A DNA stretch of 64,000 bases from Candidatus Flexicrinis affinis (GTDB taxonomy: Bacteria; Chloroflexota; Anaerolineae; Aggregatilineales; Phototrophicaceae). Both the position numbers and the translations under genes were made by a program. Positions within the stretch are counted from its first letter, which is position 1, and each line of letters begins with the position of its first letter. Positions 8,847 through 17,580 of this stretch are shown here, one piece after another. The stretch covers positions 62,001-126,000 of the forward strand of contig JADJWE010000002.1 in the NCBI GenBank assembly GCA_016716525.1, written 5' to 3'. The notes below the pieces were generated by a model. It ran no database searches. It was not told where the DNA came from and worked only from the letters and a program-made list of their open reading frames with translations.

Positions 8847-9599
8847 ATGGAATTCGCAGGGAAACGCGCACTGGTGACCGGTGCGAGCCGCGGGATCGGC
8901 GCCGGGGTCGCCCGCATGCTGGCAGATCAAGGCGCCGCAATCGCCGTCCATTACAACCACAGTGCGAGCGCCGCCGCCGAGGTCCTTTCAAGCCTATCTG
9001 GATCGGGTCACGCGCTCGTTCAAGCCGACCTGTCGCAGCGCGATGCCGCGCGTGCCATGGTCGACGCCGCGGTCGATGCATTGGGCGGGCTGGATATCCT
9101 GATCAACAACGCCGGCATCTACACCGAACATCCGGTCCTGAGCGCCGACTACGACGACTGGAAAGCACAGTGGGACGCCATCATCCAGACCAACCTCGTC
9201 GCCGCGGCCGACTCGATCTACTGGGCCGTGCGCGTCATGGAAGACGGCGGGGCCGTGGTGAACGTTAGCTCGCGCGGCGCATTTCGCGGCGAGCCGTTCA
9301 GCCCGGCATACGGAGCAAGCAAGGCCGGCATGAACAGCATGGGCCAGTCGCTCGCAGTCGCGCTCGCGCCCCGCCGCATTCACGTCATCAGCGTCGCGCC
9401 GGGCTGGGTTGACACCGATATGGCGACCGAACACATGGACGGCCCCGCCGGCGACGCCATCCGCGGGCAGTCGCCGTATGGCCGTGTCGCGACAGTCGAG
9501 GAAGTTGCATACGCCGTGGTCTTCGCAGCCTCGGACAAAGCCAAATTCATGACCGGTGCCATCCTCGACATCAACGGGGCATCGTACCTGCGAACCTAA
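8847..9599 (+). CDS. SDR-family oxidoreductase (FabG-like)
   Basis: A 250-residue classical short-chain dehydrogenase/reductase using NAD(P)H in the cytosol. The cofactor-binding motif TGASRGIG is at residues 11-18, the structural NNAG is near 90, and the catalytic set is S142, Y155 and K159 (AYGASK). The C-terminal end LDINGASYL matches the SDR pattern ending in a DGG-like turn. The Arg directly after TGAS fits NADPH preference. The ATG at 8847 is preferred over one at 8842 (different frame) and has AGAGAAGGA about 6 bases upstream. It stands alone between a divergent macroglobulin gene and the OsmC gene. FabG-like sequence does not fix the substrate; fatty-acid, polyketide or sugar substrates are all possible. 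Confidence 0.92.
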   Translation: MEFAGKRALVTGASRGIGAGVARMLADQGAAIAVHYNHSASAAAEVLSSLSGSGHALVQADLSQRDAARAMVDAAVDALGGLDILINNAGIYTEHPVLSADYDDWKAQWDAIIQTNLVAAADSIYWAVRVMEDGGAVVNVSSRGAFRGEPFSPAYGASKAGMNSMGQSLAVALAPRRIHVISVAPGWVDTDMATEHMDGPAGDAIRGQSPYGRVATVEEVAYAVVFAASDKAKFMTGAILDINGASYLRT

Positions 9600-9633
9600 C
9601 CCGCTTCTAACCCGGCCTGTTCAGCCGATGTTG

Positions 9634-9639
9634 TATACT
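9634..9639 (+). promoter_or_regulatory. Possible extended -10 element for the OsmC gene
   Basis: TATACT directly preceded by TTG, about 44 bases before the OsmC-type ATG. No convincing -35 hexamer is seen at the right spacing. Confidence 0.35.
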
Positions 9640-9682
9640 CGTGCGGTTGAACCCGCATACAAACTCGAGGAGATACGCTACT

Positions 9683-10102
9683 ATGCCTACCCGCAACGCG
9701 ACCGCAGTCTGGCAGGGCACGCTTCAGGAAGGCACGGGCAAGGTCAGCTACGGCCCGTTCGAACAGAACTACTCCTTCATGTCCCGCTTCGAGAACGGCG
9801 ATGGCACCAACCCCGAGGAACTACTTGGCGCCGCGCATGCCGGCTGCTTTGCAATGGCACTCGGTGCAGCGCTTGGCCGCAACGGCACCCCCGCTACGCG
9901 CGTTAGCACGACCGCCAAGGTCCATCTGACGAAGGGCGAGGCCGGCTTCTCGATCAGCCAGATCGACCTCGATGTCGAAGCCGAGGTCCCCGGCATTGAC
10001 GACAGCAAGTTCCAAGAACTGGCCGAAAACACCAAGACGGGATGCATTGTGTCCCGCGCGTTGTCGGCCGTGCCGATGACGCTTAGCGCCAAGCTCGTCT
10101 AG
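9683..10102 (+). CDS. OsmC/Ohr family peroxiredoxin
   Basis: A 139-residue cytosolic protein expected to reduce organic hydroperoxides with a thiol cysteine pair. The two family cysteines are visible: C55 in AHAGCFAMAL and C121 in KTGCIVSRAL; R35 (SRFENG) is the usual active-site arginine region. The sequence GTNPEELLGAAHAGC is diagnostic of the OsmC branch rather than Ohr. The ATG at 9683 is supported by GAGGAGA about 10 bases upstream and the match to family length (about 140). It is followed 21 bases later by the dehydrogenase gene and may share its transcript. Regulation by OhrR-like repressors is common in the family but no regulator is encoded nearby. Confidence 0.93.
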   Translation: MPTRNATAVWQGTLQEGTGKVSYGPFEQNYSFMSRFENGDGTNPEELLGAAHAGCFAMALGAALGRNGTPATRVSTTAKVHLTKGEAGFSISQIDLDVEAEVPGIDDSKFQELAENTKTGCIVSRALSAVPMTLSAKLV

Positions 10103-10123
10103 TCAAACTCTAGGAAAACCACC

Positions 10124-11152
10124 ATGGCAGAAGTTCAGGTCGCCATCCTCGGTCTCGGGCGCGTTGGCGCGTCGATCGGGTTGGCGCTCAAGCGCTACAG
10201 CGCACGTGCGCAATCCAAACACGCGTTCACGGTGACCGGGTTCAGCACCCGGCCCGACGACGCGAAGGCGGCCCAGAAGCGCGGCGCGGTCGACTCGATC
10301 GCCCATCAGCCAGCCGACGCGGCACGCGGCAAGGACATCGTCGTGATCGCCCTGCCCTACGCCGAGGTCAAGGCTGCCTACGACTATTTTGCGCCCGAAC
10401 TGCGGCCCGGAGCTGTCGTCCTGGACTTCTCGCCTCTTAAGCAGGAACCGATTAAATGGGCGGAGAAGCACCTCAAGAACGATGCCCACATGATCGGCAT
10501 GACGCCGCTGTTCAACCCCGCCGTGCTGTTCGACCCGGTCGACACCGCCGACCGCGCCAGCGAGTCGCTGTTCGATGACGGGCTGATGCTCATTACGCCC
10601 AGCGTCACGAGCATCCCCGAGGCAATCGAACTGGCGACCGACTTCAGCGGCCTGCTCGGTTCGCGCTCGCAGTTCACCGATCCGGCCGAACATGATGTTC
10701 TGATGGCGGCCACGGAAGTGCTGCCGAATGTGCTTGGTTTGGGCTACTACCTTGCGCTCAGCCGGGCGACGGGCTGGGGCGACGTACAGCGCAACACCAA
10801 CCCGACCTTCGGCGCCATGACGCACGTGCTGTACGACACGCATCCGGACGACCTTGCGGCCATCCTGCGCGATTCCGGCCCCGATGTCGTGCGCGTCCTC
10901 GATACCGTTATGGCGACCCTGCGTGATTTGCGGGCTGCCTTAGCAGCGCAGGACCACAACACGCTTGAGCCGGTGATTGCCTCTGCCGCCGAGACGTACG
11001 AGCAGTGGTATAACCGGCGCTATCACTGGAAATTCGACGACGACAAAATCAAGTCACCCGAGCCGCCCGGAATCATGAGCGCGCTGCTCGGCGGATGGGT
11101 CGGAAACAAGCTGCGCAACCGTGGCAGCAGTCAGGATGACGACCGGTCATGA
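10124..11152 (+). CDS. Prephenate/arogenate dehydrogenase-like NAD(P)-binding protein
   Basis: A 342-residue cytosolic protein with an N-terminal Rossmann fold (GLGRVGAS at 10-17) and an all-helical C-terminal half, as in prephenate dehydrogenases and other 3-hydroxyacid-type dehydrogenases. The segment VVLDFSPLKQEP followed by HMIGMTPLFNP resembles the D..S.K and H-P substrate loop of TyrA proteins (usually DVGSVK and HPMAG), but with substitutions. Thus the exact substrate is uncertain. It is not in an aromatic amino acid operon: it precedes two membrane-protein genes, the first overlapping by 4 bases (ATGA at 11149). A non-TyrA paralogue with a different 2-hydroxyacid or beta-hydroxyacid substrate is a real alternative. 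Confidence 0.75.
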   Translation: MAEVQVAILGLGRVGASIGLALKRYSARAQSKHAFTVTGFSTRPDDAKAAQKRGAVDSIAHQPADAARGKDIVVIALPYAEVKAAYDYFAPELRPGAVVLDFSPLKQEPIKWAEKHLKNDAHMIGMTPLFNPAVLFDPVDTADRASESLFDDGLMLITPSVTSIPEAIELATDFSGLLGSRSQFTDPAEHDVLMAATEVLPNVLGLGYYLALSRATGWGDVQRNTNPTFGAMTHVLYDTHPDDLAAILRDSGPDVVRVLDTVMATLRDLRAALAAQDHNTLEPVIASAAETYEQWYNRRYHWKFDDDKIKSPEPPGIMSALLGGWVGNKLRNRGSSQDDDRS

Positions 11153-11694
11153 TCGAAAATCTCGCCAAGCGTGCACATCCGATCTTGTGGTTCAGCCCGA
11201 TTCGCAGGTTGCGCCGAAATCACGCGCTCGAACACGCTACTGTGCACATGCTGCAGCGCAAGATGTCGACGCTGCGAGTCTCTGGCGTCAGCCAGCCCTT
11301 CGGCTTCATTCTGCTGCACAACGCCGACCCTGATGCCGTGGAAGCCGCCGTGCATGAAGCGCTCAAGCGTATGCGAGCTGGCGAGCACAACCTCGCTATT
11401 CATCCGAGCTGCGGCACGAACTTGATCGTTCAAGGCACGTTGGCCGCACTGGTCGGCCTGTTTATGCTGTGGGGACGGCGCCGGCTCACGGGCCAGCACT
11501 TCTCGCGCACGGTGACTTTCATGGCGTTCGCCATTATGGCTGGCCAGCCGCTTGGCATGAGCGTGCAGAAGCACGTCGTCACGGAAGGCGACCCCGGCGA
11601 TCTGGCAGTCAAGTTCGTCCATTCCGACGAAATCCGCTTTCCGACGCTGGGTCGTAAGATCAACGTGACGCTCGTGATGACGGAGGGCGGATGA
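11149..11694 (+). CDS. DUF6391-like membrane protein
   Basis: A 181-residue protein starting with an ATGA overlap on the upstream gene. The conserved-looking segment RRNHALEHATVHML (about residues 22-35) with two histidines matches what I remember of the DUF6391 family from Chloroflexota and cyanobacteria. Two membrane segments are likely, around residues 90-107 (IVQGTLAALVGLFMLW) and 120-137. The middle part, ending SCGTNL, may bind metal or nucleotide but this is speculative. Function is unknown. The next small membrane gene overlaps by 4 bases, so the three genes from 10124 form one transcription unit. Confidence 0.75.
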   Translation: MIENLAKRAHPILWFSPIRRLRRNHALEHATVHMLQRKMSTLRVSGVSQPFGFILLHNADPDAVEAAVHEALKRMRAGEHNLAIHPSCGTNLIVQGTLAALVGLFMLWGRRRLTGQHFSRTVTFMAFAIMAGQPLGMSVQKHVVTEGDPGDLAVKFVHSDEIRFPTLGRKINVTLVMTEGG

Positions 11695-11897
11695 CCCGCG
11701 ACCGCATTGTCGCCCGCATGTTGGCGCGGGCTGTGATGTTCGTGGTGTTCGTCGGCGTGGGGATCAGCTTCGTGCTGGCACTGATCGGCGCCGGGCAGTA
11801 TTCGCTGCCGGTGTGCATCGGGTTTGGTGTCGTCGCGCTGATCGTGCTGCTGGTCGGCAGTTACTTAGTTGCCCGCGTCAAGACATCCGAGGTTTAG
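11691..11897 (+). CDS. Small two-helix membrane protein
   Basis: A 68-residue protein beginning with ATGA overlapping the preceding stop. Two hydrophobic helices (about 12-33 and 38-62) are separated by a short turn (GAGQYSLP); both termini are charged. The coupling and the hydrophobic pattern support a real gene. No family is recognised; it may be a partner of the DUF6391-like protein. It ends 4 bases into the 3' end of the convergent protease gene. Confidence 0.65.
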   Translation: MTRDRIVARMLARAVMFVVFVGVGISFVLALIGAGQYSLPVCIGFGVVALIVLLVGSYLVARVKTSEV

Positions 11898-13750
11898 TTC
11901 ACGGTCAGTTCGGCGGCGTCTATTCCCCACTTTCCACCGCACGTCCCCGCTTTGAACTTGAGCTTGATGGCTGCAACCGCTGCGTCGATGGTCAATGCCC
12001 CGGTCGCAAGCGTCCACTGTCGATCCGGCGCGGTTGGCAGCGCGAGCTTGAGTTTGTCCTTGCCATTGCCCAACGCACCCGCCCCGGGATCGCTGTAAAT
12101 CAGCTTGAGAACGGCCCATGAGCACCCGGGCGAGGCGCCAATCGGCCGCACCTGAACACCGATCGTCGCCTCGGCGCCGAGTACAAAGTCGGCGGGATCG
12201 AACGGTACAACCTGACGGATCGCGGCGCCGGGCTTGAGCTTGACCCAGCACGTTCCGTCGGGGCTTTTGCCGGTGTCGCACTTCAGCGCGCCGTCACCGC
12301 CCAACCATGCCCATCCGTCAGGAAGCGCATTCGCATCGACATCAACCTCGAACGAACGGTTAAGCGGGTACCCTTGCGGCGGTGTGTCCGGAGTCGGGAC
12401 CGGCGTGAGCGTCGGCACAGGCGTCGGGATCGTGCTGCCGGCGTCGTCGGACACGCGGTAGTTGGCGATCGGGAACTGGGTGTTCGCCAGCGATTGCACG
12501 TTGTCCTCGCCGTTGGCACCGGGCCGGCCTAACGGCTTACCGTTGTACGTCGCGTCCGGGTCGGACCAATACGCGACGGCCGGGCAAACACCGAACACGT
12601 ACACGGGCGGGCATTCGCCGGCGGTGCTGTACGCCATCACGGTCACGAAGTCGCCGTAATCGCCGGGACCTTCGCTTTCGTCCTGATATCCGTACGCATA
12701 CGGGTCGATGGCGATGAAGCCGTTGGCGCGGTCGTGCGCTTTGCCCATGTTGTGGCCCAGCTCGTGCGCAAACGTAATATCGCTGATGCAAAGCGCCTCG
12801 GTCACACTGAACGCCGACCCGGGCGCGGGCATGCCTAACGCAAGGTTGGCAATTCCGCAGTAATTGCGCTCGGCCACTGGCGTCCCGGCAATCAGTGCGA
12901 CGAGGTCCGCCTTGTACTGGTCACGCCACTGATGGACGATGTCCATGTGCCCGTCGGACGACCCCGATAGGCGGCTCAGGTCGCTAAATCCCTGCTCGAC
13001 GTATTCGACTGGCGCGACGTGTACGAGCCGAATGCGGAACCCGACGCCGCTGTTCTGATACGTGAGGTTCGTCAGCGCAACGGTCGCCTCGATCGCAAGC
13101 CGAATCGCCGCCTCGCTGCCGAGGAACGCCTGCGCCGCCGGTGTGTACACCACCATCACGTCGATGATCGTGCCGTCGTCCGCGCGGACAGCTGAGCGCA
13201 TGCGTTCGCCATGCGCGATGTCCTCCGGCGTCAATTCGTACGGCACGGCATCATCGATTGGCCGCCCTTGTGCGTCATGACGTCCTGCCGCCATGTCGAT
13301 CTCGCTGATGCGCACGAGGCCCGAACCGACCGACTGCACGTGGTAGACCAGTCCCCCGACCACGACGCGCGCGTCGAGATTTACGCCATCGCTGGCGACG
13401 ACCACCGCCGAAGGCTCGCCACCGGGAACGCGACCCGTCCACACCGCTGTGTTTGACACGGCACGGCGTTCGGTCGGCTGCGGGCGACCCTGCGCGACGA
13501 TCGACACGTCGGGAAACAGGTTGAATGTGAGCGCGGGGGCGCTCAGAGCGCCGGGGACTGCCGACAGTTCAGCCAATCCCCAGCGCAGCGTGCCGACCTG
13601 CAAAGGCGGCAGCAAGGCCGCATCGGTTCGGGCCGGGTCGACATCACCGAACAGCGGCGCGCCGGGTACGGGCAGCGGCTGCGATACGGCCATGCCGGCC
13701 AGCGTCGCCAGCACGCCAAGCACGATGGCGCCGATCAGCCGCCTGCTCAT
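11894..13750 (-). CDS. Secreted reprolysin-like zinc metalloprotease
   Basis: A 618-residue exported endopeptidase of the M12B/reprolysin-like group. The start at 13750 overlaps the upstream stop (ATGA); the first residues MSRRLIGAIVLGVLATLAG form a signal peptide. A propeptide-like region spans to about 190. The catalytic domain carries HELGHNMGKAHD at 329-340, so H329, H333 and H339 bind zinc and E330 is the base. A Thr/Pro linker (near 485-500) leads to a C-terminal beta-sandwich module of about 130 residues with two cysteine pairs. A similar module ends the adjacent upstream gene product. The two proteins are paralogues in tandem, but only this one keeps the zinc site. Substrate unknown. 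Confidence 0.9.
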   Translation of the reverse strand: MSRRLIGAIVLGVLATLAGMAVSQPLPVPGAPLFGDVDPARTDAALLPPLQVGTLRWGLAELSAVPGALSAPALTFNLFPDVSIVAQGRPQPTERRAVSNTAVWTGRVPGGEPSAVVVASDGVNLDARVVVGGLVYHVQSVGSGLVRISEIDMAAGRHDAQGRPIDDAVPYELTPEDIAHGERMRSAVRADDGTIIDVMVVYTPAAQAFLGSEAAIRLAIEATVALTNLTYQNSGVGFRIRLVHVAPVEYVEQGFSDLSRLSGSSDGHMDIVHQWRDQYKADLVALIAGTPVAERNYCGIANLALGMPAPGSAFSVTEALCISDITFAHELGHNMGKAHDRANGFIAIDPYAYGYQDESEGPGDYGDFVTVMAYSTAGECPPVYVFGVCPAVAYWSDPDATYNGKPLGRPGANGEDNVQSLANTQFPIANYRVSDDAGSTIPTPVPTLTPVPTPDTPPQGYPLNRSFEVDVDANALPDGWAWLGGDGALKCDTGKSPDGTCWVKLKPGAAIRQVVPFDPADFVLGAEATIGVQVRPIGASPGCSWAVLKLIYSDPGAGALGNGKDKLKLALPTAPDRQWTLATGALTIDAAVAAIKLKFKAGTCGGKWGIDAAELTVN

Positions 13751-14862
13751 CGCGCACCTCGCAGTACCGCAAGCGGCGTAACGAGGATCGAGGCGTCGTC
13801 CAGCCATACCTTGCCCTGCCCCGCGACAAGGATAGTCGTCTTGATCTTGTCGACCGTGCCGACCACCTGCGCCGTCGCGCTCGCGGTCACCCACCCATCG
13901 GCCGCGGCAAAGCATTCGTTCGTCGACGCCTTGCTTGCGCCGACGTCGACATACGTCACGGTGAGTTTCACAGAAGCGCAAGTACCGTCGTTTGTGAGTG
14001 CGCGAACCGATCCGGTCACCGTGTCCATCAGTGCCACCGGCGGCGAAACGATCTTCGTCTTGAGTTTCTTGGGTGCTCCGCCCTGCTTAACCTTCACGAC
14101 GCATCCGTTCGACCCGGCCGGTGCATTGCACGTCCACTTGTCGCCGGTATGCCAATTCTTCGCCGCCCAGAAGTCGGGCACGCCATCGACGTCGGCGTCC
14201 AGTTCGAAACCGCCGTTGAGCGCCAGCTCGGAAGCGCCAATCGTGCGCGAATCCGACTCGCGGTAATTGGCGACGGTCAGACGATTGGCGTTGAGCGCGT
14301 CGATCTGCGGCTGAGTGAACGGTGGCAGTGCGTCGACGCCCAGCGCCCGGGTCGTCCACTTGAGCGCAACATTGGTGGCGATCGCACGCATTTCGAGGAC
14401 GATGAAACCGAGGTCGTCATCGAAAGGTGGAACCGGGTGCCCGTTGCCGTCGTAGATTGCGAACCACGACCCGGCCACAAGCACAACCATGTCTGCCGCA
14501 TACGCGTCGCGCAGCGCGTGAATTTCGTCGAGGATGCCGTCCGCTGTGCCGGTCAGGCTGTTGAGGTCGGCGTTCGGATCGCCGTTGATCTGTTCGAGGA
14601 AGAACACGGGCTGGTAGCCGACGACATGCATCTGCGTGTTCACGCCCGCCGTCGCGTATGCCTGATTCACGCTGTCGAATGCCGCGTCGATCAGTCCGAT
14701 GGCCTGCAAGTCGGTTCCACCCGCGATGGCACGCGCATTCTGACCGATCAGCACCAGCACGTCGACTTGTCCGCCGTCGTCAGGGTCGGCACGCGCGACG
14801 GACGAAAAGACAGCGAACGCCGCCACTGCCACCAGAATTCCTCGAAGAGCACGGACGCGCAT
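13747..14862 (-). CDS. Degenerate reprolysin-like secreted protein lacking the zinc site
   Basis: A 371-residue exported protein, paralogous to the protease encoded just downstream. Start ATG at 14862 follows GGGGGGAG and gives a signal peptide (MRVRALRGILVAVAAFAVFSS, about 26 residues in all). The front half of a reprolysin-like domain is recognisable: VDVLVLIGQNA, then SLTGTADGILDEIHALRDAY and ADMVVLVAG, matching the beta-strand/helix pattern of its neighbour. The segment with HExxHxxGxxHD is missing; the chain goes almost directly to the shared motif TVANYRESDSR (PIANYRVSDD in the protease). The C-terminal module is shared too. It is thus an internal deletion product that remains open, perhaps a binding protein or a decoy. 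Its stop overlaps the protease start. Confidence 0.78.
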   Translation of the reverse strand: MRVRALRGILVAVAAFAVFSSVARADPDDGGQVDVLVLIGQNARAIAGGTDLQAIGLIDAAFDSVNQAYATAGVNTQMHVVGYQPVFFLEQINGDPNADLNSLTGTADGILDEIHALRDAYAADMVVLVAGSWFAIYDGNGHPVPPFDDDLGFIVLEMRAIATNVALKWTTRALGVDALPPFTQPQIDALNANRLTVANYRESDSRTIGASELALNGGFELDADVDGVPDFWAAKNWHTGDKWTCNAPAGSNGCVVKVKQGGAPKKLKTKIVSPPVALMDTVTGSVRALTNDGTCASVKLTVTYVDVGASKASTNECFAAADGWVTASATAQVVGTVDKIKTTILVAGQGKVWLDDASILVTPLAVLRGAR

Positions 14863-14912
14863 GACTCCCCCCATTCGATCCGCACCCATCATAGCACGGG
14901 CGGCGCAGCCGC

Positions 14913-16790
14913 TCACTGGACTGGACCTATGCCGACCTGACGCTCCTCGCCGGCCTCCGTGACGACCGTTAAGGGTCCGCCACCGGCTTGCGCGCCGTAG
15001 AGTGCGATGCTGAGATACGCGCCGTTAAGCGATGCCGTGCCGAGAGGCTGCACAACCGTGGCGGTCACGCTCGCCCCGGGTGCCCAACACGTCACCGGGA
15101 CGATCGTGGCGTCGGCGTTTCGCGGCTGCTGCGGTTCGGCGGCGATCGGGTCTCCAGATGCGGGTACGAGAATCGACCCGATCCAATACGGTTCCTGCGG
15201 GCGCTTGAGCACATCCAACGTCAAACGCACGGCAAGCTGATCGCCGGCGGGTGCCGCGTCCCACCTGGTCAGTCGCGCGAACGGTGCGTCAGCCCCATCC
15301 ACAAACGTGGCATCAACTGGCCGGTCGGCCGTCATGACGTCGGGAATTGGCGGGGGAGTGACATCCAACCCCATTACCGAAATCGACATGGTCAGGACGA
15401 GCATAAGTGTCGCGTGCGCCGCGCCGAATATGGCGATATGCCCCGCGCGCGGCCGCACTCTGGATAAGCCGTCCGCGCCAGCCGCGATCAGCAGCGGCGT
15501 AAAGACCAGCCATACCCGGCCGGTCTCGCCGCGTGCCGTACCACTCAACGTCACGATCGCCATTCCCACCAACAGCGCGGCGCTCAACGCGCCCAGTCCC
15601 GAGCGTGCGCGCCAACCACCTACGGCGGACACGACCGCCGGCACAATCAATCCGACGCCTGCCCACACGAGCCAGTCCCACGCGTGCATGACGACCCAGA
15701 ATGCGTATGGTCGATCAAGGTCGAGGTGAAACTCGAACGACGCGCGAATGAGGTCGAGCGGCGTCAAGCCCGTGGTCATCCAGAACAGCGCCCACGGCAC
15801 AGCGAACCCAATGCCCGCTGCGATGCCGATGCGGACGATCGCCACAAAGGCGCGCCGTTCGACGCGCAGCCCGTAGGCCAAGGCAAAAAGCCCGAGGATC
15901 AGCGGCAGAGGCGCAAACGCGAAGTTGAAGAACAGCGCGACCCCAGAGATCGCGCCGGCCCCGCACGCAGCGATCAGTCGGCGGCTCTCGCGGTCCGCGG
16001 CAAGCGCCGCAGCGAGCAGTCCAACGGCCCACAGGGTCGCCAGTGGATACACCGTATTCATGCTGCCGGCGAACGCGGCCAGCGCCGGCGTTAGGGGCCA
16101 CAGAACAACCGCAAGTCGGGCCGTCCGTTCGTCCGACAACCGGCGAGTCAGTCTATACAGCGGGATGGCGGTCAAGCCAACCCAAAGCGGCGTCAACATC
16201 CCGAATACGGCGGCCGATACCTGACCCGGCGAATACGCCAACACCTCGAAGTTGTGACACTGATACGGCCACAGCGCGTCGCTGATAGGCTGGCTGATGG
16301 CCGGGAGTGCGTCGCCCGCGCCGGAGAGTAGTGCGTACAGCATCGCCCATCCGGGCGGCAGGTTGCTCAAGTGGCCGCCGGCAGAGGCCATTACCGCCGT
16401 CCAGTCGCGCCAGCCTCCACCCGTCCAGTCGATCGTCGCGCTCAGCCAGAACGGGCCGGTGCCGACCTTGCTGATCGTGCGGGCAAACAACCCGTAGACG
16501 GCATCGCCCTCATGCGCCGCTGTGACTGCCAAAGCCAGCACGACCGCGCCGAGCGCGGACCACGCCACCAATGCATGCGCTGCGGACCGGCGGACTAAGA
16601 GTGCCGCGCCGATGCTGTACGCCGTTACGGCCGCTACCGGGAGGATCCACGCCGGAAGCGAAAGCGGATCGTACGTCCAACGCCAACCGTAACCTCCGCG
16701 CACCCACGGCGTCAGGTCGAACGCGAAGACAACGGCAATCGCACCGACCAGCGCGGCCGTCAGGACGATCCAGCGTGCCTTACCCGGCAT
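14913..16790 (-). CDS. Multi-pass membrane glycosyltransferase-like protein
   Basis: A 625-residue integral membrane protein with roughly 11-12 hydrophobic helices in the first 470 residues and a soluble C-terminal domain of about 150 residues. An early extracytoplasmic loop (HEGDAVYGLFARTISK and DWTGGG) and later short loops resemble the architecture of GT-C fold lipid-linked sugar transferases (ArnT/PMT-like), but I cannot identify the catalytic Asp with certainty. The start at 16790 lies 4 bases after the stop of the family 2 glycosyltransferase gene. That pairing fits a pathway in which GT2 makes a polyprenyl-phosphate sugar and this protein transfers it outside the membrane. Alternative: a DUF2029-like mannosyltransferase. 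Confidence 0.68.
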   Translation of the reverse strand: MPGKARWIVLTAALVGAIAVVFAFDLTPWVRGGYGWRWTYDPLSLPAWILPVAAVTAYSIGAALLVRRSAAHALVAWSALGAVVLALAVTAAHEGDAVYGLFARTISKVGTGPFWLSATIDWTGGGWRDWTAVMASAGGHLSNLPPGWAMLYALLSGAGDALPAISQPISDALWPYQCHNFEVLAYSPGQVSAAVFGMLTPLWVGLTAIPLYRLTRRLSDERTARLAVVLWPLTPALAAFAGSMNTVYPLATLWAVGLLAAALAADRESRRLIAACGAGAISGVALFFNFAFAPLPLILGLFALAYGLRVERRAFVAIVRIGIAAGIGFAVPWALFWMTTGLTPLDLIRASFEFHLDLDRPYAFWVVMHAWDWLVWAGVGLIVPAVVSAVGGWRARSGLGALSAALLVGMAIVTLSGTARGETGRVWLVFTPLLIAAGADGLSRVRPRAGHIAIFGAAHATLMLVLTMSISVMGLDVTPPPIPDVMTADRPVDATFVDGADAPFARLTRWDAAPAGDQLAVRLTLDVLKRPQEPYWIGSILVPASGDPIAAEPQQPRNADATIVPVTCWAPGASVTATVVQPLGTASLNGAYLSIALYGAQAGGGPLTVVTEAGEERQVGIGPVQ

Positions 16791-16794
16791 GGTG

Positions 16795-17535
16795 CTAGTT
16801 GACGAAGCGGTACTTCAGGAGGGTCCAGAGCGCCTTCGGCGCGTCGTGCCACTTGATCTTCTTGCCTTCGGTCCACTCGCGGCCGTTATAGCTGATCGGC
16901 ACTTCGTAGATGCGGATGCCCTGCTTGAGCACTTTCGCCGTCACTTCCGGCTCGAACTCGAAACCGCGCGCGCGAATGATCATCCCGCGCACGACCTCGG
17001 CGCGAAAGCACTTGTAGCACGTCTCCATGTCGCTCAAAATCGCGTTGTAGAGGATGTTCGTCGCGAGCGTGAGCGATTTGTTGGCGACCATGTTCCAAAA
17101 GTTCATCGCCTTGCGCGGCCCGCCGAGGAACCGCGAGCCGTACACGACTTTGGCGATCCCTTCTTCGATCGGCTGCAATAGCGAGGGATAGTCGCGCGGA
17201 TCATATTCAAAGTCGGCGTCCTGAATCAGCAGCACATCGCCCGTGGATTCCGCGAAGCCGGTCACGAGTGCGGCGCCCTTGCCCTTGTTCGCGGTGTGAT
17301 ACAGCACGCGCACCCCCGGTAGTGCCTGCGCTTCGATCTCAGCCAACACGTCGCGCGTGCCATCGGTCGAACCGTCATCGACGATGATGACCTCGTCGGC
17401 CAGCCCTACGGCCATCACGCGCTTGAGCACTTCCTCGACGGTGTTGACCTCGTTGAAGCACGGGATTACGACGGTGAGCTTGAGCGTCTTTTCGAAATCG
17501 AGCGCCCGCTTGTGGGCATGAAGGACATCGGTCAC
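16795..17535 (-). CDS. Family 2 glycosyltransferase (dolichol-phosphate-sugar synthase-like)
   Basis: A 246-residue cytosolic GT-A enzyme. The nucleotide-sugar motifs are clear: TVVIPCFNE at the start of the fold, VDDGSTDGT, KGKGAALVTG, and the metal-binding DADFEYDPRDY. The later ETCYKCFR and GFEFEPEVTAKV are typical of polyprenyl-phosphate glucose/mannose synthases (DPM1/GtrB-type without membrane helices). Start: GTG at 17535, with GGAGA about 8 bases upstream; earlier in-frame starts lack a ribosome site and family similarity. A TATAAT preceded by TGC lies 37 bases before it. The next gene, 4 bases downstream, is a membrane glycosyltransferase-like protein, a likely acceptor of the product. 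Confidence 0.92.
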   Translation of the reverse strand: MTDVLHAHKRALDFEKTLKLTVVIPCFNEVNTVEEVLKRVMAVGLADEVIIVDDGSTDGTRDVLAEIEAQALPGVRVLYHTANKGKGAALVTGFAESTGDVLLIQDADFEYDPRDYPSLLQPIEEGIAKVVYGSRFLGGPRKAMNFWNMVANKSLTLATNILYNAILSDMETCYKCFRAEVVRGMIIRARGFEFEPEVTAKVLKQGIRIYEVPISYNGREWTEGKKIKWHDAPKALWTLLKYRFVN

Positions 17536-17571
17536 GGCAGGCGTCTCCGTGCAAAGAGGAAGTTGGCCGGC

Positions 17572-17580
17572 ATTATAGCA
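17572..17580 (-). promoter_or_regulatory. Extended -10 element for the glycosyltransferase operon
   Basis: On the minus strand TGCTATAAT is a consensus extended -10, 37 bases before the GTG of the GT2 gene and overlapping the stop of the preceding gene. No good -35 is seen, which extended -10 promoters do not need. Confidence 0.5.
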
